From the NCBI RefSeq assembly GCF_002727065.1, contig NZ_PDVP01000002.1, forward strand, positions 496,001-560,000: 64,000 nt of DNA, written 5' to 3'. Shown here in pieces: positions 17,319 through 25,818 of the stretch. Source of the stretch: Zhengella mangrovi. GTDB lineage: Bacteria > Pseudomonadota > Alphaproteobacteria > Rhizobiales > Rhizobiaceae. Made by a program: the position numbers and the translations under genes. How positions within the stretch are numbered: the first letter of the stretch is position 1; every line of letters begins with the position of its first letter. The notes beneath the pieces were generated by a model. It did no database searches. It had not been told where the DNA came from and worked only from the letters and a program-made list of their open reading frames with translations.

Positions 17319-19202
17319 TCACACCTCGGCCGGGCGGACGCGGACGACGACGCCCATGTCGTCTTCCTCGCGGGCGCGGCGCAGGCGTTCCTCGGCCTCG
17401 GTCGCCTCGCGCTGGCGGTCCCACATGTCGGCGTAGAGGCCCTTTCTGGCCAGCAGTTCGCGGTGGGTGCCCTGTTCCGCGATCAGGCCGTCACGCAGCA
17501 CGATGATGGAATCGGCGCCGATGACGGTCGACAGGCGGTGGGCGATGACCAGCGTGGTGCGGCCGCGCGAAACGAGGTCGAGCGCCGACTGGATTTCCTG
17601 CTCGGTATGGGTATCGAGCGCCGAGGTCGCCTCGTCGAGGATGAGGATGGGCGGCGCCTTGAGGATGGTGCGGGCGATGGCGACGCGCTGCTTCTCGCCG
17701 CCGGACAGCTTCAGCCCGCGTTCGCCGACCATGGCCTTGTAGCCCTCCGGCAGCTTCTCGATGAAGCCCGATATCTGCGCGAGTTCGGCGGCCCGGCGCA
17801 CCTCTTCCTCGCCGGCGTCCGGGCAGCCGTAGCGGATGTTGTAGGCAATGGTGTCGTTGAAGAGCACCGTGTCCTGCGGCACCATGCCGATGGAGGCGCG
17901 CAGGCTTTCCTGCGTGACCTCGCGCACGTCCTGGCCATCGATCATGATGGCGCCCGACTTGACGTCGTAGAAGCGGAACAGGAGGCGCGAAATGGTGGAC
18001 TTGCCGGCGCCCGACGGGCCGACGATGGCCACGGTCTCGCCGGCCGGCACCTCGAAGGAAATGCCCTTCAGGATGTCGCGTTCCTTGTCATAGGAAAAAT
18101 GGACATCGTCGAAGCGGATGGTCCCCGCATCGACGGCCAGCGGCACGGCGCCCGGCTTGTCGGTTACCTCGGCCCGGACGTCGAGCAGGTCGAACATCTG
18201 CTCGATGTCGGTCAGGCCCTGGCGGATTTCCCGGTAGATGAAGCCGATGAAGTTCAGCGGGATGGCGAGCTGGATCAGCATGGCGTTGATGAAGACGAAA
18301 TCGCCCAGCGTCTGGGTGCCGGCCTGCACCTCCATCGCGGAGAGAACCATGGCCACGGCCATGCCGATGCCGAAGATAACGCCCTGGCCGAAGTTGAGCC
18401 AGCCGAGCGAGGTCCAGGTCTGCGTCGCCGCCTTCTCGTAGCGGGCCATGGAGCGGTCGAAACGCTCGGCCTCCATGGCCTCGTTGTTGAAATACTTGAC
18501 GGTCTCGTAGTTCAGGAGCGAGTCGATCGCCTTGGTGTTGGCGTCGGTGTCGGAATCGTTCATCTCGCGGCGGATCTGGATGCGCCAGTCGGAGGCCTTG
18601 ACCGTGAACCAGGTGTAGACCGCCACCGTGAGGGCGACGATGGCGACATACTGCCAGCCGTAGGTGACCGCGAAGATGACCGCTGTCAGGCCGAACTCGA
18701 TGATGGTGGGCGCGGTGTTCAGGATGGTGAAGCGGACGATCGTCTCGATGCCCTTGGTGCCGCGCTCGATGATGCGCGACAGGCCGCCTGTGCGCCGCTC
18801 CAGATGGAAACGCAGCGACAGCTTGTGCATGTGCACGAAGGTGCGGTGGGCGAGCTGGCGCACGGCATACTGGCTGACGCGGGCAAACAGCGCGTCGCGC
18901 AACTGGTTGAAGCCCTGCTGGCCGACACGGGCGATGTTGTAGGCGAGCACCAGCGCCACCGGCGCCAGCAGGAAGGCCGGCATGGCGGCCGGGAGATCAT
19001 TGCCCTGGCCGTTCAGCGCATCGGTCGCCCACTTGAAGAAATAGGGCACAAGGATGAGGACCAGCTTGGCGACCACGAGGAAGAGCGCCGCCCAGACGAC
19101 GCGCATCTTCAGGTCCGGCCGGCCCGAGGGCCACATGTAGGGCCACAGGTTGCGGATGGTATCGACGGTGGAGCCGGAGTCGGCGGAAACGGTCTTTGCC
19201 AA
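17319..19202 (-). CDS. Atm1-type ABC exporter (fused permease-ATPase)
   Basis: A 627-aa half-transporter with six membrane helices, then an ATPase domain with Walker A GPSGAGKST, signature LSGGEKQRVAIAR and Walker B ILILDEATSALD. The permease features TGGLSRIIERG and NYETVKYFNNE, characteristic of the Atm1/HMT1 family, whose members export glutathione conjugates or metal-thiol complexes from the cytoplasm. The start is TTG 19202, preceded by AAAAGGA 10 nt upstream; it follows the arsR stop by 16 nt. Co-transcription with a cysteine-rich ArsR regulator suggests metal or thiol stress control. The exact substrate is unknown. Confidence 0.88.
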   Translation of the reverse strand: MAKTVSADSGSTVDTIRNLWPYMWPSGRPDLKMRVVWAALFLVVAKLVLILVPYFFKWATDALNGQGNDLPAAMPAFLLAPVALVLAYNIARVGQQGFNQLRDALFARVSQYAVRQLAHRTFVHMHKLSLRFHLERRTGGLSRIIERGTKGIETIVRFTILNTAPTIIEFGLTAVIFAVTYGWQYVAIVALTVAVYTWFTVKASDWRIQIRREMNDSDTDANTKAIDSLLNYETVKYFNNEAMEAERFDRSMARYEKAATQTWTSLGWLNFGQGVIFGIGMAVAMVLSAMEVQAGTQTLGDFVFINAMLIQLAIPLNFIGFIYREIRQGLTDIEQMFDLLDVRAEVTDKPGAVPLAVDAGTIRFDDVHFSYDKERDILKGISFEVPAGETVAIVGPSGAGKSTISRLLFRFYDVKSGAIMIDGQDVREVTQESLRASIGMVPQDTVLFNDTIAYNIRYGCPDAGEEEVRRAAELAQISGFIEKLPEGYKAMVGERGLKLSGGEKQRVAIARTILKAPPILILDEATSALDTHTEQEIQSALDLVSRGRTTLVIAHRLSTVIGADSIIVLRDGLIAEQGTHRELLARKGLYADMWDRQREATEAEERLRRAREEDDMGVVVRVRPAEV

Positions 19203-19218
19203 GACGAAACAATCCTTT

Positions 19219-19569
19219 TCAGGAACAGGTGGAACCGGCACTGCAGCCGGCCAGAAGCAGATCGACATCCTGCCGGACCATGGCCAGCGCGCGGCGGTCG
19301 AGCGAATAGCGCGAGCGCTGGGCATCCGGCTCATAGGCCACGAAGCCCGCCTCCACCAGCACCTTGAGATGCTGAGAAACGGTGGACTGGGCGAGGCCGG
19401 TGGTGGCGACCACATCCTTGCAGCAGCAGGCATCGGCGCAGGCCAGACGCCTCAGGATGCGCAGGCGGGCGGGATGCGCAAGCGCCGCGAGGCGGCGGGC
19501 CATGGCGTCATCGCCCTCGGTCGAGAGGGCGGGAACATCCAGGACGGCGGCGCGATCAGCTTTCTTCAT
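19219..19569 (-). CDS. ArsR-family thiol/metal-responsive repressor
   Basis: A 116-aa winged-helix regulator. The recognition helix region GLAQSTVSQHLKVL is at 59-72. Four cysteines cluster just before it (Cys44, Cys48, Cys49, Cys50 in ACADACCCKD), the place where ArsR-type sensors bind As(III), metals or form disulfides; two more lie at the C-terminus (Cys109, Cys115). A near-perfect 25-bp palindrome covers its own start codon, so autoregulation is likely, with the downstream ABC exporter in the same operon. Confidence 0.9.
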   Translation of the reverse strand: MKKADRAAVLDVPALSTEGDDAMARRLAALAHPARLRILRRLACADACCCKDVVATTGLAQSTVSQHLKVLVEAGFVAYEPDAQRSRYSLDRRALAMVRQDVDLLLAGCSAGSTCS

Positions 19570-19591
19570 CGTTCATCGGCGATAAACGATG
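19567..19591. promoter_or_regulatory. Palindromic ArsR-type operator over the arsR start codon
   Basis: A 25-bp dyad: CATCGTTCATCG - G - CGATAAACGATG. Only one base pair (positions 8/18 of the dyad) breaks the symmetry. The outer CAT is the complement of the arsR ATG, so a bound repressor would block both transcription and ribosome entry. The size is typical of a dimer site of the SmtB/ArsR class. Confidence 0.65.
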
Positions 19592-19645
19592 ATCATGGCT
19601 TGCGCAAGGGGGTCGCGGAAATTCCCTTCGTGAGGAGAGGAGCTG

Positions 19646-21487
19646 TCAGTCGATCTGGCGCGCCGGTTCGGACGCCGCCTCGGCCGCGGGCGGCGATTCC
19701 ACCGTGCTCATGTCGGCCGCCTCGCCTTCCGGCGTCTCGCCGGGGACGCGGAAGACCTGACCGGGCCAGATGCGGTTCGGATCGGAAATCTGTTCCTGGT
19801 TGGCAAGGTAGATGGTGGAGAAGCGGACGCCACGGCCGTAGACGCGCCGCGAGATCTGCCAGAGCGTATCGCCGCGGCGGATGATGACCGACCCCTGCGT
19901 CGCCTCCAGGGCGGGCGCAGTGGTGGCGACGGCCTCCGACACGGCGGGCGGCATGGTGGCGTCGCCGCCGTCGGAGGCCATGGCGGTCCCTGTGTCCACG
20001 GCCGTTGCCGGGGCTTCGCCGGCGAACGCCGGCTTGTCGCCCTCAACCATTGCCGTTCCGGGCGCCTGGTCCTGGCCCTCGCCGGACTGCGCGGGCGCGG
20101 GTGTTCCGGGCGCGGATTGCGCGACGGGCGTCTGCGCCGGCACGTCGCCCTGCCCGGCTGCGGGAGCCACGGCGGCAACCGATTCGCCCGCCTGGCGCTG
20201 GAACGGCACCGCGGCGCGCGCAACGACATCGGCGTTATTCACGTCGAGAAGATCGGCGCGGATGATGTAATCGCCGACGGGCAGGTCCCGCGTCGCCTCG
20301 ACGAGGAAACGGCCGCCGTCGGAGACGATGGCATCGCCGAGCAGGATGTCGTTGGCGTAGACCCGCACGCGCTTGCCGCCCGTGGCCAAACCGGCGACGA
20401 AGACGTTGCGGCCCTCGATCTCGACCGCCTCGACGACCACAAGGAGCTTTTCGACCGCCTTGGCAGCGGTTTCGGCGGGCGCCTTTTGCGGCCCGGCCGC
20501 GGCCGGAGCGGCAGCGTCCTTCGGGTCGACCATGGCGGTCTCGACCGGCTTGTCCTCCGGTTTCCCTTCGGCGGCGGCGGGTTCGTCCGTGCCGGCGGCC
20601 GGTGCCTGTTCCTGCTTGTCCGCGGCGGCCATGGTGGCGCCATCGGCCTCTGCCGCCTTCGTCGCGGGCTCCACGGCCGCGCTGGCGTCCACGGCGGTTC
20701 CTGCAGCCGGGGCGGCCTGGTCCTTGCCGTCCGTCGCCGACGCGGCAGGTGCAGTCCCGTCCGCCGTCGCGATCTCGGCAGGCGCCCTGGTCTCATCGGT
20801 GGCGGGCGCCGGCGTGTCCGCGGCGGCGGGCGTCGCGTCTCCAGCGGCCTTCTCGGCGGGCTTGCCGTCTTCGGCGGGCGCGGACGGGGTGGTGATCAGG
20901 CGGCTTGGCTTGCCGGGCTGCTCGACGAGGGCCAGTACCTGGCCGTCCTTCGTTTCCGGCACGGCGACAACGGCGGTTTCGACCGACGTCGCGGCACGGC
21001 CGTCACGCTCGGTGGAGCGCAGCACGAGCTGGTAATCGCCGGGCTTCAGCGGCTGGTCGAGAACAATGGCGAAATCGCCTTCCCGGCCGGCCTTCGTCTC
21101 GCCCAGCTTGCGCGTTCCGGAAATCAGTTCCACGCCGGCTTCCGAGCCGGCCGATCCGGCCACCACGAGCGATCCGTCCGGCTCGACCCTCAGAATGCCG
21201 AAGGAGGGTGCGACCACGTCCGCCGTGGCCGGCTCTCCGGTCTTCGACGCAACGGCCGGCGCGGCCGTGTCGCTGCCGGTCGCCGGGGCGGTATCCGTGG
21301 CGGTATCCGTGGCGGCTTTCCCGGCCGGTTGCGTCCTGTCCGCCGACGGCACGGCCGGAGCGCCGGCCTCGCCGCCGGTCTTCCCTGGCCCGCTGAACGG
21401 GCTGTATCCGGACACATATGCGACGGCCGCGGTCCCTATGACCACCACCGCCACACCTGCCCACTGTGCGACCTTGACCGGAATCAT
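19646..21487 (-). CDS. LysM-domain envelope protein, Ala/Pro/Thr-rich
   Basis: 613 aa. A membrane anchor (about residues 8-24, GVAVVVIGTAAVAYVSGY) is followed by a Pro/Ala/Thr low-complexity stretch, a small Ig-like segment (SLVVAGSAGSEAGVELI, about 105-190), more low-complexity sequence, a second Ig-like segment and a C-terminal LysM (RRGDTLWQISRRVYG onward, about 533-582) that binds peptidoglycan. This layout is typical of Hyphomicrobiales LysM proteins near LOG genes. It is divergent from the LOG gene (127-bp shared promoter region). Probably periplasmic and wall-bound; function unknown. Confidence 0.85.
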   Translation of the reverse strand: MIPVKVAQWAGVAVVVIGTAAVAYVSGYSPFSGPGKTGGEAGAPAVPSADRTQPAGKAATDTATDTAPATGSDTAAPAVASKTGEPATADVVAPSFGILRVEPDGSLVVAGSAGSEAGVELISGTRKLGETKAGREGDFAIVLDQPLKPGDYQLVLRSTERDGRAATSVETAVVAVPETKDGQVLALVEQPGKPSRLITTPSAPAEDGKPAEKAAGDATPAAADTPAPATDETRAPAEIATADGTAPAASATDGKDQAAPAAGTAVDASAAVEPATKAAEADGATMAAADKQEQAPAAGTDEPAAAEGKPEDKPVETAMVDPKDAAAPAAAGPQKAPAETAAKAVEKLLVVVEAVEIEGRNVFVAGLATGGKRVRVYANDILLGDAIVSDGGRFLVEATRDLPVGDYIIRADLLDVNNADVVARAAVPFQRQAGESVAAVAPAAGQGDVPAQTPVAQSAPGTPAPAQSGEGQDQAPGTAMVEGDKPAFAGEAPATAVDTGTAMASDGGDATMPPAVSEAVATTAPALEATQGSVIIRRGDTLWQISRRVYGRGVRFSTIYLANQEQISDPNRIWPGQVFRVPGETPEGEAADMSTVESPPAAEAASEPARQID

Positions 21488-21614
21488 GCCCCAATCACCT
21501 TTAAGCTTGTCAATCGCGTTCTTTTAGACCCAATCGCGCCATGTCTCAAGAAACACGGTGCGCTGCACACCTCCCGCTCTTGACCACCCGCGCGGTGACA
21601 GACAAAAACAGGCC

Positions 21615-22223
21615 ATGACCAAGATCTCTTCGATTTGCGTTTATTGCGGTTCCTCCGACGGAGCCAGGGAAATCTATCGCGAGGCCGGATTTCAGCTTGG
21701 CCAGGCCATCGCGGCCGCCGGCCTGCGGCTGGTCTACGGCGGCGGCACGCGCGGCATCATGGGCGCGGTCGCCGAGGGCGCGATCGCCGGCGGCGGCAAG
21801 GTGAGCGGGATCATCCCGCGGTTCCTGATGCGCAAGGAAGCGCCGGAAGCGGCCGGCAACAACCTCGACGAACTCATCGTCACCGAGACGATGCACGAGC
21901 GCAAACATGCGCTTTTCCAGCGTTCCGACGCCTTCGTGGCCATGCCCGGCGGCATTGGCACGGTGGAGGAAATCGTCGAGATGATGACCTGGGCGCAGCT
22001 CGGACATCACACCAAACCCATGGTTTTCGGCAATATCGGCGGTTACTGGGGCCCGATGATCGAGATGATGGATCACATGAAGGCCGAGGGCTTCATCCAC
22101 ACGGCGAACCGCGTGCAGCCGATGGTGATCGCGGAGGTGGCGGAGATCGTGCCGGCCATCCTGGCGGCGGCTTCGACGGCGCCGAAGCCCGCGGGCGAAC
22201 CGGCCGTCATCGAACGGATGTAG
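21615..22223 (+). CDS. LOG-family (cytokinin riboside monophosphate phosphoribohydrolase-like) protein
   Basis: A 202-aa Rossmann-fold protein of the TIGR00730/LOG family. The nucleotide motif PGGIGTVEE is present (MPGGIGTVEEIVEMMTW), together with an N-terminal VYCGSSDG and YGGGTRGIMGA. Family members release free bases from cytokinin or AMP ribosides; the substrate here is not determined by sequence. Start ATG 21615 opens the conserved N-terminus. Confidence 0.9.
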   Translation: MTKISSICVYCGSSDGAREIYREAGFQLGQAIAAAGLRLVYGGGTRGIMGAVAEGAIAGGGKVSGIIPRFLMRKEAPEAAGNNLDELIVTETMHERKHALFQRSDAFVAMPGGIGTVEEIVEMMTWAQLGHHTKPMVFGNIGGYWGPMIEMMDHMKAEGFIHTANRVQPMVIAEVAEIVPAILAAASTAPKPAGEPAVIERM

Positions 22224-22252
22224 GACAGGCGCCCCTCTGCCGGGCCGTGCGA

Positions 22253-22285
22253 CCGGGGCCGGGAACATTCTCCGGCCTGCGGGGT
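22253..22285 (+). terminator. Possible terminator between LOG gene and GNAT-nitrilase gene
   Basis: Inverted arms GGCCGG / CCGGCC around a 9-nt loop are followed a few bases later by GGGGTTTTTC. The T-run is offset from the stem, so this is weak. Confidence 0.3.
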
Positions 22286-22313
22286 TTTTCACAAGTGGCG
22301 AGGGGTTTTTTCC

Positions 22314-23861
22314 ATGACCGATACGAGCAGGCCGGCGCTTGAAGTCCGCAATGCGACCAAGGCGGACATCGAGGGAATCATCGCCCTGTGCGGCCGCGTC
22401 TACCCGCATGAGACCTCCTACACGCCCGGCATGATCCGCGGCCACATCAACGCGTTTCCCGATGGTCAATTTGTCGCACTCTACGAGGGTGTCGTCGTCG
22501 GCTACGCGGCGTCGCTGATCCTGCGCGAATCGCGCATCCTTCGCCAGCACAGCTGGTCGGAGGTCACCGGCGGGGGTTATGCCAGCCAGCATTTCGCCGG
22601 CGGCGACTGGCTCTACGGCATGGAGGTGATGGTCCACCCGGACTACCGGCGGCTGCGCATCGGCAAGCGCCTCTACCAGGCACGCGAGCGGCTGTGCACG
22701 GAACTCGGCCTGAAGGGCATCGCCTTCGGCGGCCGCCTGCCCGGCTTCGCACGGCGCCGGCGGCAGTTCCCCGATCCGCAGGCCTATGTCGACGCGGTGA
22801 TTGCCGGCGACATCCGCGACCAGGTGATGAGCTTCCAGATGCGCGCCGGCTTCGAGCCGGTGATGGCGCTCAGGAACTACAATCCCGACGACACGCCGTC
22901 CGGCGGCCATGCGGTGCTCATGGTCTGGCGCAATCCCTACCTGCACGAGAGCATCGAGAACCAGCCGGTGACGCGTACCAACCCCGAAATCGTGCGCGTG
23001 GCCACGGTGCAGATGCTGGCGCGCACGCTGTCGGACACGGAGGAGTTCTACAAGGCGGTCGACTATTTCGTGACCGTCGCCTCCGACTACGGCGCCGATT
23101 TCGTCGTCTTCCCCGAATATTTCTCGCTGCAACTGCTTTCGGTCGAGGCCGAGGAACTGGCGCCGGAACCCGCGATCCGCCGGGCGGCGGAGCACACGGA
23201 GGCGCTGGTGGAGCGGATGCGCCGGATGGCCATCCAGCGGGCGATCAACATCATCGGCGGTTCGCACCCGGTGCTCGACGATGACGGCGAGATCCGCAAC
23301 GTCTGCCATGTCTTCCTGCGCGACGGCTCGGTGCACGTGCGCGAGAAGATCCACCCGACGCCGGACGAGCGCGAATCATGGAACGTGCAGGGCGGCGACG
23401 GCGTGGACGTGATCGAGACGGACTGCGGCCCGGTCGGGGTGATGATCTGCTACGATTCGGAATTTCCCGAGATCGCGCGGCGGCTGACCGACCAGGGCGC
23501 GCGCATCCTGTTCGTGCCCTTCAACACCGACACGCGGCACGGCTACCTGCGGGTGCGCTACTGCTGCCAGGCGCGCGCCATCGAGAACCAGAGCTACGTG
23601 GTAACGTCGGGCATGGTCGGCAACCTGGACAATGTCTCCAACCTCGACATCCAGTATGCCCAGTCGGCCGTGTTCACGCCCTGCGACTTTCCCTTCGCGC
23701 GCGACGGCATCGCGGCGGAAGCCAGCGAGAACGTGGAAATGATCACGGTGGCCGATCTCAACCTGGCGACCGTGCAGTGGGCGCGCGCGCAAGGCTCGGT
23801 GCGCAACCTGCGCGACCGTCGCTTCGATCTTTACCGCACCCGCTGGGCCGACGGCGGCTGA
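22314..23861 (+). CDS. GNAT acetyltransferase fused to carbon-nitrogen hydrolase (nitrilase superfamily)
   Basis: 515 aa. The N-terminal 220 residues are a GNAT fold with the acetyl-CoA loop in VHPDYRRLRIGKRLY. The C-terminal domain is a nitrilase-superfamily amidase with the full triad: Glu268 (FPEYFS), Lys345 (REKIHPT) and Cys379 (ICYDSEFPE). Such fusions are known as a bacterial branch of carbon-nitrogen hydrolases; the substrate is not established, and coupled acyl-transfer and amide hydrolysis is an inference. Start ATG 22314 follows AGGGG. It stands alone between the LOG gene and the converging rarD gene. Confidence 0.9.
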   Translation: MTDTSRPALEVRNATKADIEGIIALCGRVYPHETSYTPGMIRGHINAFPDGQFVALYEGVVVGYAASLILRESRILRQHSWSEVTGGGYASQHFAGGDWLYGMEVMVHPDYRRLRIGKRLYQARERLCTELGLKGIAFGGRLPGFARRRRQFPDPQAYVDAVIAGDIRDQVMSFQMRAGFEPVMALRNYNPDDTPSGGHAVLMVWRNPYLHESIENQPVTRTNPEIVRVATVQMLARTLSDTEEFYKAVDYFVTVASDYGADFVVFPEYFSLQLLSVEAEELAPEPAIRRAAEHTEALVERMRRMAIQRAINIIGGSHPVLDDDGEIRNVCHVFLRDGSVHVREKIHPTPDERESWNVQGGDGVDVIETDCGPVGVMICYDSEFPEIARRLTDQGARILFVPFNTDTRHGYLRVRYCCQARAIENQSYVVTSGMVGNLDNVSNLDIQYAQSAVFTPCDFPFARDGIAAEASENVEMITVADLNLATVQWARAQGSVRNLRDRRFDLYRTRWADGG

Positions 23862-23898
23862 AGCCGCCGGGTCCTCGGCGGGCAAAGCCCGCTTCTGC

Positions 23899-24849
23899 TC
23901 AGGTTTTCTGGCCCGGCTCCACGTTCGGCAGGCGCGCGCGCGCGCGGCGCGCATCCGACGCCATGGACCAGCTGTAGATCACCAGCGCGGCCCAGATGAA
24001 GCCGAAGGCGACGAGGCGGGTCATGTCGAACGGCTCGCGGAAATAGAAGACCGCGATGATGAAGATCATCGACGGCGCGATGTATTGCATGATGCCGATG
24101 GTCGACAGGCGCAGGCGCTTGGCGCCGTTGGCATAGGAGATCAGCGGCACGGCGGTGACGAGGCCGGCGCCGGCCAGCAGCGCCATGTCATGCCAGTCGC
24201 CGCCAAAATGGCTTTCCCCGGTCAGCGACAGCCAGACGACATAGGCCAGCGCAAAGGGCGACAGGATCAGCACTTCCAGCAGAAAGCCCTGGTTGGGTCC
24301 GATGGGCAGCGTCTTGCGGAAAAACGCGTAGAAGCCCCAGGACACGCAAAGCGCCAGCGATACCCAGGGCAGACCGCCGCTCTCGATGGTCAGGATGGCG
24401 ACGGCCGTGACGGCAAAGGCGATGGCGACCCACTGGGCGCGGCTCAGCCTTTCCTTGAGCAGGGTGGCGGCCAGCAGAACGGAAAACAGCGGGTTGATAT
24501 AGTAGCCGAGCGCCGTTTCGACCGTCCGACCGTTGCCCACGGCCCAGACATAGACACCCCAGTTGATGGAGATCAGCCCGGCGGTGAGCATGGCCATGCG
24601 GATCATGGCCCAGGATTTCAGCGCCGCCTTCAGGTCGGCCGTGCGCCGCAGCGCCACCAGGACCACGCCGGCGACCGGCACCGACCAGAGCGCACGATGG
24701 GCGACGACCTCGGCGGCGGGCACGTGGGCCAGCGCCTTCATGTAGAGCGGCAGAAAGCCCCACATGAGGTAGGCGGCCAGCGCGAACAGGAAGCCTTCCA
24801 GCGTGTCGCGGTTTTCCGCCGGCGCCTGCGGCGCTGAATTCTCGGCCAT
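23899..24849 (-). CDS. rarD: EamA-family transporter, RarD type
   Basis: A 316-aa permease with ten hydrophobic helices arranged as two EamA repeats. The RarD subfamily is indicated by FALAAYLMWGFLPLYMKAL at the start and GFYAFFRKTLPIGPNQGF in the middle. Homologues are often described as chloramphenicol-sensitive RarD proteins; the physiological substrate is unclear. ATG 24849 opens a hydrophilic 15-residue segment before the first helix. Confidence 0.9.
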   Translation of the reverse strand: MAENSAPQAPAENRDTLEGFLFALAAYLMWGFLPLYMKALAHVPAAEVVAHRALWSVPVAGVVLVALRRTADLKAALKSWAMIRMAMLTAGLISINWGVYVWAVGNGRTVETALGYYINPLFSVLLAATLLKERLSRAQWVAIAFAVTAVAILTIESGGLPWVSLALCVSWGFYAFFRKTLPIGPNQGFLLEVLILSPFALAYVVWLSLTGESHFGGDWHDMALLAGAGLVTAVPLISYANGAKRLRLSTIGIMQYIAPSMIFIIAVFYFREPFDMTRLVAFGFIWAALVIYSWSMASDARRARARLPNVEPGQKT

Positions 24850-25022
24850 GGTTCAGCCCTCCGTCCCGCTCCATGGCACAGCCGGCGCCGTGCCACCAGC
24901 GAGAAAAGCTGATGGCTGGCATGAGGGACCTTGATGCGGACCCCCGTGCCGCCCGGACCGCCATTTGTCCACGCCCTTATCCCCCTGCCCTAGCATGCCG
25001 GATGGCTTTCGCGGGAAGGCGG

Positions 25023-25748
25023 ATGGACTGGACATTGGCAACACGACGCAATCGAACGGCCCTGCTGGCCATCGTCGCCGCCCTGTGGGCGATGACCGGC
25101 GCCGCCGCCGCGCGGGCCATGACAGGCCTTCGCAAGGGAGAGGGTGCGGCCTTCCCCAGCCGCGCCGTCATGCTGGCCTTTCGCCGCATCCTTCGCCCGG
25201 CCGAATCCGCCGTCCGGCGGCTGATCGTCATCGTCGCGGCCCGGATGAGGGCGCGACCGAAAGCAAAAGCGCAGCGGCCGACGCCGGATTTTTCCCGGTT
25301 CGCTGCACGGTCCGGCGACCGGCCCCCGGCCTTTGCCCTGTTCGACCCGCCATGGCAGCTCGTGCCACGCCCCGCAGGACGGCGGGCGGGCGGCATCCCG
25401 CGCGTGCTGTTCATGGACTGGAACGGGGTGTTGGGTCTGCCCGCAGCCGCTGCCGGCGCGCAGGCCGGTGACGAACCCGACGGACGTTCGCTTCTGCGTC
25501 GGCTCGCCGCCCTTCACCATGCGCTCAACACGCTTCCGGCGCAGGCGCGGCGGCTCAAACGGGCGATGACACTGCGGGAGAAGGCCGCGGCGGCACATGC
25601 GCCGGGCAAGACCGTCAGACCGCTGCCGCCTGGCCCGCTACGGCCCGGACGTCCTCCGGGCCATCGCGGCCGGGCCGCGCACCCGGTCGATCACATCCTC
25701 GCCGAATGCCACGGGCTGGCGCTGGCGGTGGCGCATGCGCCGCCCTGA
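25023..25748 (+). CDS. Hypothetical protein with N-terminal membrane helix
   Basis: About 241 aa; family not recognised. After a short basic segment, one hydrophobic helix (LLAIVAALWAMTGAAAARAM) could be a membrane anchor or signal. A second hydrophobic stretch (RLIVIVAARM) follows, then a basic region and a segment FALFDPPWQLVP and PRVLFMDWNGVLGLP, which look like conserved core. GC at third codon positions is high, supporting coding. Start uncertain: ATG 25023 has GGGAAGG close by; ATG 25002 and ATG 24873 are in frame. It converges on cimA. Confidence 0.55.
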   Translation: MDWTLATRRNRTALLAIVAALWAMTGAAAARAMTGLRKGEGAAFPSRAVMLAFRRILRPAESAVRRLIVIVAARMRARPKAKAQRPTPDFSRFAARSGDRPPAFALFDPPWQLVPRPAGRRAGGIPRVLFMDWNGVLGLPAAAAGAQAGDEPDGRSLLRRLAALHHALNTLPAQARRLKRAMTLREKAAAAHAPGKTVRPLPPGPLRPGRPPGHRGRAAHPVDHILAECHGLALAVAHAPP

Positions 25749-25818
25749 GCGGCCTGCCGACCCATGTCTGGCATCCTGTCACGCCGGCTTTTCCGGGCCG
25801 GGCGGCGATGGAGCGCGC

